Origin: Candidatus Zixiibacteriota bacterium
Lineage (GTDB): Bacteria > Zixibacteria > MSB-5A5 > GN15 > JAAZOE01
Direction: 5' to 3'
Assembly: GCA_023138975.1 (NCBI GenBank)
Contig: JAGLON010000036.1
Location: forward strand, 1 to 55,899
Length of the DNA stretch: 55,899 nucleotides
Shown one piece after another: positions 33,354 through 41,784 of this stretch. The first letter of the stretch is position 1. The number at the start of each line of letters is the position of its first letter. The notes below the pieces were generated by a model, which saw only the letters and a list, made by a program, of their open reading frames with translations, was not told the origin of the DNA and did not search any database. The position numbers and the translations under genes are program-made.

Positions 33354-34571
33354 ATGCAGGTTTGTACGACATGTATCTACGATGAGCGAATCCCGGGGAT
33401 TTCATTTGACGAAAACGGAGTTTGCAATTATTGCCATCAGGCCGAACAGCTCGATCGGGAATATCCAACCGGTGATGAGGGCATGGCATATCTTAAAAAT
33501 CTTTCACAGGAAATCAAGAAGACATCACGAAATAAAAAATATGATGTCGTTGTCGGCGTCAGCGGAGGATGTGATTCTTCATACTTGCTGCACGTTACAA
33601 AAAACATTTTGGGTCTTCGCCCGCTGGCGGTGCATTTCGATAATACCTGGAATTCAAAGATTGCTGTCGAGAATCTTTATCGGGTCACTCAGAAATTAGA
33701 CATTGACCTATACACACACGTCGTTGATAACAAAGAGTACAACGCTATATTCAAGTCATTTTTCAAAGCCTCTGTTCCCGAAATAGACACTCCAGCCGAT
33801 ATTGGTCTGGCGGCGACACATTATCTCGCGGCACAGAAATTTGGGATCAAGTATATCTTTGATGGCCACTCGTTTCGAAATGAGGGCATCTCACCACCAG
33901 GCTGGTTCTACATGGATGCGAAATATATTCAGGGTATTTTCAACAAGTTTGGTTCGGGTAAGATAAAAACACTTCCCAACCTATGGCTGGCGACTTGGCT
34001 CAAGTGGACGATTCTTAATCGAATTAAAAAAATAAGACCCTTGTATTATATAAAGTACGACAAGAGTGAAGTGAAAGAGTTTCTTAAAAAGGAATTCGAC
34101 TGGCAATGGTACGGCGGGCATCATATGGAAAATCGAACAGCCTACTTCACAAACAATTATTATCTTCCTGAAAAATTCAATATTGATCTGCGTTTCTGTG
34201 AATATTCCGCTAACATCCGGTCCGGTACCATGACACGAGAAGAGGCGCTTGAGCAAATCGCTCAACCCAAACCGTTTGATACCGGTATTCTCGAAGAAAT
34301 TAAAAAGCGATTAAGCTTTACTGACGAAGAGTTTGCTTCGATAATGGTGCAGGATAAGAAAACTTTTATGGATTACCAAACTTATAAGCCGACCTTTGAA
34401 CGTCTGCGCTGGATGTTTAAGATAATGGCTGATATGGACCTGGTTCCTAAGAGCTTTTATCTGAAATACACGCGCCCTTACAGTCAGGATGACATGCGCT
34501 ATGTGACCAATGCGCCTCAGCTTCCGTTCAAAACTGAGGTGAGGGAAGAGGTTTCTGCTGCTGTAACATAA
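33354..34571 (+). CDS. wbpG: N-acetyl sugar amidotransferase (WbpG/PseA family)
   Basis: The enzyme converts an N-acetyl group of a nucleotide sugar to an acetamidino group, using ammonia from HisH/HisF. The 405-residue protein starts with two CxxC pairs (Cys4/Cys7 and Cys24/Cys27), a zinc-site pattern of the family. A PP-loop ATP pyrophosphatase motif SGGCDSS follows at residues 70-76, with LRPLAVHFDNTWNSKIAVEN and YIFDGHSFRNEG. The exact sugar is unknown; pseudaminic, legionaminic and 2,3-diamino-uronate substrates are all possible. A terminator ends the run. Confidence 0.85.
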   Translation: MQVCTTCIYDERIPGISFDENGVCNYCHQAEQLDREYPTGDEGMAYLKNLSQEIKKTSRNKKYDVVVGVSGGCDSSYLLHVTKNILGLRPLAVHFDNTWNSKIAVENLYRVTQKLDIDLYTHVVDNKEYNAIFKSFFKASVPEIDTPADIGLAATHYLAAQKFGIKYIFDGHSFRNEGISPPGWFYMDAKYIQGIFNKFGSGKIKTLPNLWLATWLKWTILNRIKKIRPLYYIKYDKSEVKEFLKKEFDWQWYGGHHMENRTAYFTNNYYLPEKFNIDLRFCEYSANIRSGTMTREEALEQIAQPKPFDTGILEEIKKRLSFTDEEFASIMVQDKKTFMDYQTYKPTFERLRWMFKIMADMDLVPKSFYLKYTRPYSQDDMRYVTNAPQLPFKTEVREEVSAAVT

Positions 34572-34594
34572 TCAAGAATTATTAGCAAAAAAAA

Positions 34595-34620
34595 GGCTCC
34601 GAATTATCGGAGCCTTTTTT
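34595..34620. terminator. Bidirectional terminator between convergent genes
   Basis: GGCTCCG (34595-34601), loop AATTAT, CGGAGCC (34608-34614) form a perfect seven-pair stem flanked by eight A residues on the left and six T residues on the right. It can terminate both the amidotransferase run (+) and the epimerase gene (-). Confidence 0.92.
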
Positions 34621-34637
34621 ATTGATGATACAATCTG

Positions 34638-35690
34638 TTAGGCAGATGTAAGTTCAGATAAGCTATGCCGGGCAAAAGATGAATCTTTGTATTCCGGGAG
34701 TGAACACAGGTACTCAGCCGTTCTTAGAATTCCTTCTTCCAAATCAACGCTGGCTTCAAATCCGAATAATTGTTTCGCTTTATTGACCGAAGGTATCCGC
34801 AGCTCGACATCGGGCCCCGGATGCGGAACAAAACTTATTGTGGAAGAAGAGTTCAATACACGAACGACTGTCTGAGCTAAACCATAAACGGTTATAACCG
34901 CCCGGGCATTTCCGATATTGAAAGATTCTCCAATTGCGTTCGGCATATTAATAGCCAGCATCAGACCGTCAATGAAATCGTCAATAAAGCACCAGGCTCG
35001 TATCTGATTGCCTTCGCCCTGAATATGAATTTCTTCATTGTTGATGGCTTGCTTTATAAATGTGGAAAGAGCGCCTTCGCCGACCTGTCCCGGACCATAA
35101 ATATTAAACGGTCGTACGGTCACAGTTGGCATGCCGTATTCCTGATGAAACGATTTCGCCAGATGTTCGCCAGCCAGTTTGCTGACGGCGTAAGTCCAAC
35201 GGGCTTCACCGACTGGACCGATATGAGTCGTGTCAGTTTCTTCCGACCTAAACGCCGATTGACCGAATACTTCGCTGGTGGAAAAATAAATTAACCGATC
35301 CAGCTGCGGCAATGTATGAGCGGCATCGAGTACTTTGGCCGTTCCCACCATATTAACCCGCATCGTTTCGGTTGGACGCTGAATGACAGTATCGATTCCG
35401 GCAATTGCTGCGGCGTGGATTACAATATTGGCGCCATCCATCGCCTCAACCAATTTCTCGTAATCCAAAATATCGCCGTGGATTGTCGTCAGATTGGCAT
35501 GCTCAGCAAAAGACCTGTCCTTGATTGAATTTCTGCGGAAGTTATCGAAAATAACAACTTCATTCTTATCGATTAGACGACCAGCCAGAGTAGAGCCGAT
35601 AAATCCTGCTCCCCCGGTAATAAAGATTTTCTTACCGACGATAGGAATACTCTGTGATGAACGATTTTGTGAAAAACGATAGGGTGCCAT
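34638..35690 (-). CDS. NAD-dependent sugar epimerase/dehydratase (extended SDR)
   Basis: The 350-residue protein has the N-terminal NAD-binding motif [14 protein letters not shown], the active-site motif YAVSK (Tyr-x3-Lys) with the upstream Ser in [10 protein letters not shown], and the extended-SDR sequence [13 protein letters not shown]. This suggests a UDP-sugar 4-epimerase, 4,6-dehydratase or uronate decarboxylase, but the exact reaction cannot be set. A GGAGTT SD precedes the ATG. It is transcribed convergently to the amidotransferase and divergently from the aminotransferase. Confidence 0.87.
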   Translation of the reverse strand: MAPYRFSQNRSSQSIPIVGKKIFITGGAGFIGSTLAGRLIDKNEVVIFDNFRRNSIKDRSFAEHANLTTIHGDILDYEKLVEAMDGANIVIHAAAIAGIDTVIQRPTETMRVNMVGTAKVLDAAHTLPQLDRLIYFSTSEVFGQSAFRSEETDTTHIGPVGEARWTYAVSKLAGEHLAKSFHQEYGMPTVTVRPFNIYGPGQVGEGALSTFIKQAINNEEIHIQGEGNQIRAWCFIDDFIDGLMLAINMPNAIGESFNIGNARAVITVYGLAQTVVRVLNSSSTISFVPHPGPDVELRIPSVNKAKQLFGFEASVDLEEGILRTAEYLCSLPEYKDSSFARHSLSELTSA

Positions 35691-35902
35691 GCGTAACTCC
35701 GATTTACTTGTTCAAATCCATTTCAGTATTGTAATGCTCCTGTAATTTGTATCGGCATGCGAAGCGGTTGCCTTCACATTATTTAGCATAAAATGGCGTG
35801 TGAAGAGAATGCGAAATCATAGGTGAAAACTATTTTTATTATTGATTTTAAGTTCAAAACCGATAACTATAAGAAGACGCCTAATTTGGAGCTGATTCGT
35901 AT

Positions 35903-37126
35903 ATGGGAAATGATGTGAAGAACGCCGAAAAGAAAATTATACCGATTACTAAACCGCAGTTCGATGAATCCGAAGAGCAAGCTGTTATAGATGTTCTCCG
36001 TTCCGGCTGGGTGGTTCAAGGTCCCAAAGTTGCTGAGTTTGAAGGTCTCTTTGCCGAATTTACCGGAGCCAAAAACGCCATTGCGGTAAGCTCCTGTACG
36101 ACAGCCCTGCAATTGGCATTAATCGCCCATTCTATCGGTCCCGGTGATAAAGTACTAATGCCGTCATTAACCTACATCGCCACCGCTAATGCGGTCGAAT
36201 ATGTCGGAGCTACTCCGGTATTTGTCGATATCGACCCGGCGACACTTACTATCGACCCCGACGATCTTAGGGCCTGCTTGAAGGCCAACCACACATCTGA
36301 TATAAAAGCTATTATCCCGGTGTCATTGTTTGGCCTGTGCTCCGATATGCCGGCTGTGAACGCTTTGGCGCAGGAATATAATCTGATAGTCATTGAGGAT
36401 GCCGCTTGCGGAATGGGCGCCTATCGTGAAAATCATCACGCCGGAACAGAAGCCTCAGCCGCGGTTTTTAGTCTGCACCCCCGCAAGGCTATTACGACCG
36501 GAGAGGGAGGCATGATTATTACTGATGACGATGATAAGGCTGACTTGATGAGGAAACTTCGCAATCACGGAGCTTCCGCCAGCGATCTGGAGCGTCATCT
36601 GAAAGAAGGCGGTTCACTGCTGCCTGAGTTCAACCTGCTTGGCTATAACTACCGCATGACCGATATTCAGGGAGCTATCGGGGTGGAGCAGATGAAAAAA
36701 GCGAAAAACCTTTTCAATGCACGCCGAAAAGTCGCAGCCAGATATGACGAAATGTTAAAAGGAATAAAAGGCATCTATTCTCCATTCATACCTGATGGGT
36801 TTATTTCCGCTTACCAGTCTTATGTGTGCTATTATAAATTTGATCCGCAGTTCAAATCTGCCCGGTTTGATCGAAATCAAATCCAGGTTTGGAATAAAGA
36901 GCGCAATCAGCTTATGGCCGGGTTGGAGTCCGAGGGTATTACGGTTCGTCAGGGAACCCATGCTGTTCACACTCTGGGATATTACCGGAATAAATACAAC
37001 CTGACCGATTTCGATTTTCCGTTTGCCTTTATTGCCGACAGGCTGAGCATAACTTTACCTCTATATCCGGGAATGCCGAAAGATGACCAAAAACGGGTTG
37101 TTGAGACATTAAAATCGTTGCTTTAA
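35903..37126 (+). CDS. DegT/DnrJ/EryC1-type PLP aminotransferase
   Basis: The 407-residue enzyme transfers an amino group to a keto-sugar nucleotide. It has SGWVVQGPKVAEFEGLFAEF near the N terminus, SSCTTALQLAL for phosphate binding, VIEDAACGMGA with the PLP-ring Asp, FSLHPRKAITTGEGGMIITD containing the Schiff-base Lys, and NYRMTDIQGAIGVEQMKK. The end QKRVVETLKSLL is duplicated at 38728-38762. It probably belongs to the same sugar pathway as the amidotransferase trio. Confidence 0.92.
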   Translation: MGNDVKNAEKKIIPITKPQFDESEEQAVIDVLRSGWVVQGPKVAEFEGLFAEFTGAKNAIAVSSCTTALQLALIAHSIGPGDKVLMPSLTYIATANAVEYVGATPVFVDIDPATLTIDPDDLRACLKANHTSDIKAIIPVSLFGLCSDMPAVNALAQEYNLIVIEDAACGMGAYRENHHAGTEASAAVFSLHPRKAITTGEGGMIITDDDDKADLMRKLRNHGASASDLERHLKEGGSLLPEFNLLGYNYRMTDIQGAIGVEQMKKAKNLFNARRKVAARYDEMLKGIKGIYSPFIPDGFISAYQSYVCYYKFDPQFKSARFDRNQIQVWNKERNQLMAGLESEGITVRQGTHAVHTLGYYRNKYNLTDFDFPFAFIADRLSITLPLYPGMPKDDQKRVVETLKSLL

Positions 37127-37597
37127 AGATCGTTCCGTAAATAGACTTGAGTTGTGGTTGGTGTACGTCCCTGTGCGCCAACGGATAAGGTATAAGATAG
37201 CTGGCAGACGAGGACGTCCGCCAGCCACGGAATATTCTCCCAAAAAACCTTAGAAACGCAAATCACACATGATGTTACAGCAAATTGGCTTTACTTGTCT
37301 ACGACGAGTACCTTGTGCTTCCTCATTTTTAGGGGTATAAAAAGTGTTTGATTATTTGGGGTTGTTTTCATTGGCTATTCCTTTTTAATCCTGTTTATTA
37401 TATTGCTGTAGCCGGGATTAGTAGTATATTGGTAGTGAAAGTGTAAGATGGAGCCATGGCCGTACAATGTACTTGGTTCCAAGGACACGAGGATATCCCG
37501 CTTAAGATGGATGAAATCGACATATGAAGATTAATCAAACCAAACCCACAGCAAGGCTGTGGGGCACCCGGGCTGAATAGGAATCAAGGTGGTGGAT
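37127..37597. repeat. Repeat-rich non-coding segment after the aminotransferase
   Basis: No gene is supported here. The word GGCAGACGAGGACGTC (37203-37218) matches 95-110 with one mismatch. A perfect hairpin CCCACAGC-AAG-GCTGTGGG is at 37545-37563, and similar CCCACA/TGTGGG hairpins occur at 39-53 and 38574-38589. The composition differs from neighbouring genes, and this looks like the left side of an inserted or decayed region. Confidence 0.55.
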
Positions 37598-38383
37598 ATG
37601 GAATGGGATCTCTATGTGTTTTCAGAATGGCTTGTAGCTTTTATTAAAGATTGGCTTCCAGTAATAAAAGTATCAATTGGTACTTTTCTAGGTACTTTTT
37701 TAGGGGCATTGGTTGGTTTTTTTATAAGCTATCTAATGGAGCGACACAAAAGAAATTATGAAAGATGGAGGCGCCATCACAATGCCATGGTCGATGCGGA
37801 ATATAGATTAAATAGTATATTAGATATTATTGATAATGGAAAAGTTAAAGTGAGAAATGTGATAACTATTTATGCGACAAGAAAAAAGGAATTGGAAGAA
37901 AATAATATAATAATATGGGATGAGCCTCTAGAACTGCCAGTTGATATGACCAAGCCAATGCCTTTACAAAGACAAATACTCCAGAATGAATTATTTTCAT
38001 ATGATAGAAAGTTATGTAAGCTAAATGGAGATATTCGCATTATTAGTAAAGTGTTTTCCGATATGAGAGAATTATATCTTAAAAAAAGTATAAGTAAGGA
38101 GAATTATATAATTAGTATCGGTGAGTATGCAAATCGGTGCCAAACTCTGTGGGTTGCCTACGAGCAAATAGACAAAAAAACCAAATTCTTGCAGGCTAGG
38201 CTCCGTGTAACAAGGAAAATTGATGGTGCGTATTTGAATAAAGTGCTTTTCAATATTCCGAAGCCGCAAGAAATAACGAAAGAACAGATTTTAGAAGAAC
38301 AAGAAATTTTACAATCTGAAATTAAAACTAATCAGGATTTGAGTAAACAAGAAACTGAAGAATTGAAAAAGAGCATGAAATAG
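37598..38383 (+). CDS. AT-rich membrane-anchored coiled-coil protein, unrecognised
   Basis: I do not recognise this protein. ATG 37598 (AGGTGGTGGAT upstream) gives 261 residues. One clear hydrophobic segment with small-residue spacing (about residues 25-47, IGTFLGTFLGALVGFFISYL) is followed by a basic stop-transfer and a long charged, helical cytoplasmic part. The C-terminal 50 residues are Glu/Lys/Gln-rich. Codon use is AT-rich (many ATA, AAT, TTA), unlike the genes on both sides, which suggests transfer. It lies between two copies of the aminotransferase 3' end. Confidence 0.65.
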   Translation: MEWDLYVFSEWLVAFIKDWLPVIKVSIGTFLGTFLGALVGFFISYLMERHKRNYERWRRHHNAMVDAEYRLNSILDIIDNGKVKVRNVITIYATRKKELEENNIIIWDEPLELPVDMTKPMPLQRQILQNELFSYDRKLCKLNGDIRIISKVFSDMRELYLKKSISKENYIISIGEYANRCQTLWVAYEQIDKKTKFLQARLRVTRKIDGAYLNKVLFNIPKPQEITKEQILEEQEILQSEIKTNQDLSKQETEELKKSMK

Positions 38384-38488
38384 AGCAAGAGCCCAAAGCC
38401 AAATTGTTTTTAAAGCTCGGCTCTGAGATGAAATACAATTATTAAAAAGTTGGTCATGTATCTTAAGAAATTTACCCTACAATCTGCT

Positions 38489-38644
38489 GTCATTCCCGAG
38501 AGTTCGCGCGATAACCGGACGAGTCGGGAATCTTTAGATCGCGTTGGAACTAAGTGACATACGCGGTCTTAATCCCACAACTATGTGGGGCAGTGGTGAG
38601 ATTGATCGAACTCCGCTCTGGATACCCGTTTTCACGGGTATGAC
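38489..38644. repeat. MITE-like dispersed repeat with inverted ends
   Basis: GTCATTCCCG (38489-38498) and CGGGTATGAC (38635-38644) are inverted with one mismatch. The interior includes CGAGTCGGGAATC, a CCCACA-ACTA-TGTGGG hairpin (38574-38589) and a terminal hairpin ACCCGT/ACGGGT. It has no coding capacity. It resembles the half-unit at 263-287. No clear target duplication was found. Confidence 0.55.
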
Positions 38645-38709
38645 AAAATAGAGATTTTAGTACGGGAAGTAATTGTATAAGCCAATAAAATCTCTTCATA
38701 AATAATAGC

Positions 38710-38772
38710 TTCCCATCGGAACAGGAGCAAAAACGAGTTGTTGAGACATTAAAATTATTGCTGAATAGATAG
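38710..38772 (+). pseudogene. 3' fragment of a second DegT-type aminotransferase gene
   Basis: The 35 bases 38728-38762 match 37088-37122, the end of the intact aminotransferase gene, in 32 positions. Read in the same frame they give EQEQKRVVETLKLLLNR and a stop at 38770, against QKRVVETLKSLL in the intact copy. The upstream codons (FPSEQEQ) also suit a DegT C terminus but not as a copy of the neighbour, so it may be the remnant of a paralogue rather than a fresh duplication. Confidence 0.6.
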
Positions 38773-38907
38773 GAAATTGTTGGGTTTTTAACTTATTTCC
38801 ATTCGCTCAACTTTAATCCAACGAAGGGGTGAATCCGACCTACTTTATACTGCCTACGCAATAGGCTATTTCATGAATTCGAATCCCCTGTAAGCCTAAG
38901 ATTTCGC

Positions 38908-38936
38908 TTGACATTTCCGATAACTTAACGTAAATA
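38908..38936 (+). promoter_or_regulatory. Sigma-70 promoter of tRNA-Val
   Basis: TTGACA (38908-38913), a 17-base spacer and TAAATA (38931-38936) are close to the housekeeping consensus. The tRNA starts 37 bases downstream of the -10. Confidence 0.75.
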
Positions 38937-38973
38937 TACAAGCTCGAAAGGTTTAGGTATCATATTGATTAGT

Positions 38974-39050
38974 GGGCGATTAGCTCAGTCGGTTAGAGTA
39001 CTTGCTTGACATGCAAGGAGTCACTGGTTCGATTCCAGTATCGCCCACCA
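38974..39050 (+). tRNA. tRNA-Val (anticodon GAC)
   Basis: The 77-base gene folds as a full cloverleaf: acceptor GGGCGAT/ATCGCCC, D arm GCTC/GAGT, anticodon stem CTTGC/GCAAG with loop TTGACAT (anticodon GAC, reading GUC/GUU Val), variable loop, T arm CTGG/CCAG with TTCGATT, then A and an encoded CCA. It lies just upstream of thrS with a terminator-like hairpin between. Confidence 0.95.
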
Positions 39051-39064
39051 TATTTAAGAGCGTG

Positions 39065-39094
39065 AAACCCTTAGAGTTAAGGGTTTTTATTTTT
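39065..39094 (+). terminator. Terminator-like hairpin between tRNA-Val and thrS
   Basis: AAACCCTTA (39065-39073), a four-base loop and TAAGGGTTT (39078-39086) form a nine-pair stem followed by TTATTTTT. The T run ends only a few bases before the thrS start, and the AAGGG of the right arm would be the only SD-like sequence for thrS. Confidence 0.8.
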
Positions 39095-39098
39095 GAAA

Positions 39099-41057
39099 AT
39101 GGCTGATATTAAAATCACATTGCCCGACGGCAGCGAGAAAACCTTTCCTTCCGGGGTCACCGGAGTCGAGATAGCAAAGTCGATTTCCGGACGTTTAGCC
39201 AAAGAGGCGATAGCCTTAAAGGTTGACGGGCAGGTCTATGATGTTTGGCGCCCGCTTGAACAGGACGTCGAAGTTCAGATATTGACCTGGAATGACCGCG
39301 AAGGAAAAGAGGTGTTCTGGCATAGCTCTGCGCACATTATGGCGCAGGCAGTTCTGGAGCTATATCCGGAAGCCAAGCTGGCTATTGGTCCTCCGATTGA
39401 TGAGGGCTTCTACTATGATTTTGATGTTGAGACGCCTTTTTCACCGGAAGACCTCGCCAAAATAGAAAAGAAAATGGGCGAACTCATCAAGGAAAACGCG
39501 ACTTTCTCTCGTGAGGAATGCGACCGGGATGAGCTGCTGAAAAAATATAAAGCTGAAGGCGAGATTTATAAGGTTGAATTAATTGAAGATTTACCTGAGG
39601 GTGAAGCTCTTACGGTGTATAAGCACTCTCAATTCGAAGACCTTTGTCGCGGCCCGCATATTCCTTCGATCAAACGGATAAAGGCGTTTAAGCTGTTAAC
39701 GTCTTCGGGCGCCTACTGGCGTGGTTCTGAAGATAATAAAATGCTCCAGCGAATCTACGGTGTTACCTTTCCGAAGAAGAAAATGCTCGATGAGCATCTG
39801 GAAAAGCTGGCCGAAGCCGAACGACGTGATCATCGTAAACTGGGAAAACAGCTTGAGCTGTATCAGATTTCCGAAGAAACCGGTGCTGGATTAGTTCTTT
39901 GGCTCCCTAAAGGCGCGGCAATTAGAAATGAAATAGAAAACTTCTGGCGTGAAGAACATTTTAAGGGCGACTATGAATTAGTTTATTCGCCGCATATAGC
40001 CAAACTCGATTTGTGGCATAAAAGCGGTCATACCGATTTTTACAGCGAAGATATGTTTAGTCCGATGAAGGTGGATAAAGGTGAGTATCAGATTAGACCG
40101 ATGAACTGCCCGTTCCATATCACGATGTATAAATCCCGTCGCCGTTCCTATCGCGAGCTTCCCATTCGCTGGGCTGAACTCGGTACTGTTTATCGTTATG
40201 AACGGGCCGGAGTCCTCCACGGACTGATGAGGGTTCGCGGGTTTACTCAAGACGATGCGCATTTATTTGTCCGTCCCGAGCAGATGGAAGACGAGCTGAT
40301 TCGTTTGATTGATTTCAGCATTCATATGCTTAAATCATTCGGATTCAGTGAGTTTGATATTTATCTCTCGACTCGCCCCGAAAAAGCTATCGGTGAGGTC
40401 GAGGATTGGGATAAAGCTCAAAATGGCTTGCGCAAAGCGCTGGAGTTTCTTAAATTGGCATACGAGGTCGATGAAGGCGGAGGCGCTTTTTACGGCCCTA
40501 AAATAGATATTAAGATCAAGGATGCTCTGGGGAGATCCTGGCAATGTTCAACCATCCAGTTTGATTTCACCCAACCCGAACGTTTCGATCTCACGTATAT
40601 TGATAGTGACGGCGAGCGGAAGCGTCCATTAATGATTCACCGGGCTTTGCTCGGTTCTTTAGAGCGTTTCTTTGGAACGCTTATAGAACATTATGCTGGT
40701 GATTTCCCGCTCTGGCTAGCGCCGGAACAGGCACGTATATTACCGGTAACCGACCGGGTTTTGGAGTACGCTTCGGAATTAAAGAAAAAATTCCGGGCCG
40801 CTGGTCTTCGAGTTGAACTTGATGACCGCTCCGAGAAGATCGGCTACAAAATCAGAGAGTCGGAATTAAGTAAGGTTCCGATCATGATTATAGTCGGTGA
40901 TAAGGAAGTTGAGTCAAAATCCGTTTCGATTCGTCGCCGAGGTCTTGGCGATTTAGGCGCGTTGGACGCGGATGAGTTATTGTCGGGCATGAAAGATGAA
41001 GTTGCCCGGAGACTCAATGTCCCGATGGTTGGTAAAAATAAGGAGGAAGTGGCATAA
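39099..41057 (+). CDS. thrS: Threonine-tRNA ligase ThrS
   Basis: ThrS charges tRNA-Thr. ATG 39099 gives 652 residues and matches the family N terminus (ITLPDGSEKTFPSGV, TGS domain). A TTG at 39093 would add two residues and is better spaced from AAGGG. The editing domain has HSSAHIMAQAVLELYPEAKL. The catalytic core has RPMNCPFHITMYKSRRRSYR, the class II motif 2 region (RYERAGVLHGLMRVRGFTQD) and motif 3 (HRALLGSLERFFG). The anticodon-binding domain closes the protein. Length is typical. It starts the translation-gene run that ends with pheT. Confidence 0.96.
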   Translation: MADIKITLPDGSEKTFPSGVTGVEIAKSISGRLAKEAIALKVDGQVYDVWRPLEQDVEVQILTWNDREGKEVFWHSSAHIMAQAVLELYPEAKLAIGPPIDEGFYYDFDVETPFSPEDLAKIEKKMGELIKENATFSREECDRDELLKKYKAEGEIYKVELIEDLPEGEALTVYKHSQFEDLCRGPHIPSIKRIKAFKLLTSSGAYWRGSEDNKMLQRIYGVTFPKKKMLDEHLEKLAEAERRDHRKLGKQLELYQISEETGAGLVLWLPKGAAIRNEIENFWREEHFKGDYELVYSPHIAKLDLWHKSGHTDFYSEDMFSPMKVDKGEYQIRPMNCPFHITMYKSRRRSYRELPIRWAELGTVYRYERAGVLHGLMRVRGFTQDDAHLFVRPEQMEDELIRLIDFSIHMLKSFGFSEFDIYLSTRPEKAIGEVEDWDKAQNGLRKALEFLKLAYEVDEGGGAFYGPKIDIKIKDALGRSWQCSTIQFDFTQPERFDLTYIDSDGERKRPLMIHRALLGSLERFFGTLIEHYAGDFPLWLAPEQARILPVTDRVLEYASELKKKFRAAGLRVELDDRSEKIGYKIRESELSKVPIMIIVGDKEVESKSVSIRRRGLGDLGALDADELLSGMKDEVARRLNVPMVGKNKEEVA

Positions 41058-41767
41058 AAAAGCAGGGAATTCGAGTCAATGAGCGTATCCGCGTATCGCC
41101 TATCAGGCTGATTGGACCGGATAGTGAACAGGTCGGTATTATTCCGACAAAAGAAGCTCTGGAACGAGCCCGAGAGGCCGGGTTGGATTTAGTAGAGGTC
41201 TCACCCAATGCCCGTCCGCCAGTTTGTCGGATTCTTGATTATGGCAAGTATAAATACAACTTGTCAAAGAAAGCGGCCGACTCGAAGAAGAAGCAGCATA
41301 TTGTCAGCATCAAGGGAATGCGTTACCGGCCCAAAACAGAGGAGCATGATTATCAGTTTAAGATGAAACATGTTCGGGCGTTTTTGGAGCAGGGCAACAA
41401 GGTGAAATGCTTTGTGCTTTTCCGGGGGCGCGAACGAGCGCATACGGAATTCGGACGCAGAATACTCGACCGGCTGATTGAGGATTTAGCTGATATCGCT
41501 TCGGTAGAAAATACGCCTCGTATGGAAGGACACAGCATGAATATGCTGGTTGCGCCACTGCCATCGATATTGAAAAAGAAAGAAAGTGAAAAAAAGGCTA
41601 AAAAATCAAAGGGCAAAAAAGAAAAAGCCGCTCCTAAAGAAGACGTTAAGCCGGATATTAGTGACGATATCATAGAAGATGTGATAGAAGATGTGATAGA
41701 AGATGTGATAGAAGATATTAAAGAAGACGTGAAAAAAGATACTGAGTCTATAGAGAGAACAGAATAG
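41054..41767 (+). CDS. infC: Translation initiation factor IF-3, AUA start and long acidic tail
   Basis: IF-3 discriminates start codons on the 30S subunit. Homology begins with [17 protein letters not shown], but no ATG/GTG/TTG is in frame until 41183. ATA at 41054, overlapping the thrS stop, has a good AGGAGG SD seven bases upstream (41041-41046) and is the likely start; ATT at 41069 is an alternative. Known infC genes use such rare starts for autoregulation. The core (about residues 1-175) contains [20 protein letters not shown] and [17 protein letters not shown] tail of about 60 residues, Lys-rich then acidic, is unusual; its end includes a 12-base tandem repeat. Confidence 0.9.
   Translation: MKKQGIRVNERIRVSPIRLIGPDSEQVGIIPTKEALERAREAGLDLVEVSPNARPPVCRILDYGKYKYNLSKKAADSKKKQHIVSIKGMRYRPKTEEHDYQFKMKHVRAFLEQGNKVKCFVLFRGRERAHTEFGRRILDRLIEDLADIASVENTPRMEGHSMNMLVAPLPSILKKKESEKKAKKSKGKKEKAAPKEDVKPDISDDIIEDVIEDVIEDVIEDIKEDVKKDTESIERTE
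41672..41717 (+). repeat. 12-base tandem repeat in the infC tail
   Basis: ATAGAAGATGTG is present in three perfect copies plus a 10-base partial fourth, encoding Ile-Glu-Asp-Val repeats. As the unit is a multiple of three, slippage would change tail length without frameshift. Confidence 0.9.
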
Positions 41768-41784
41768 CTAGACTGGAGACAGAA

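Larger units (their letters stand above)
38384..38973. other. Intergenic region with repeats, aminotransferase remnant and tRNA promoter
   Basis: No intact gene is seen. It contains a 156-base repeat with inverted ends (38489-38644), a gene fragment in frame with the end of a DegT aminotransferase (about 38710-38772), and the promoter of the tRNA gene (38908-38936). Confidence 0.65.

Noticed and set aside
37127..38973. CRISPR array or phage remnant in the island
   Set aside because: No regularly spaced direct repeats, no integrase, capsid or cas-like gene; only short inverted repeats and one orphan gene.
41353..41673. Reverse-strand ORF opposite infC
   Set aside because: A shadow of the infC frame with Ser/Phe-rich composition expected from antisense of Lys/Glu codons.
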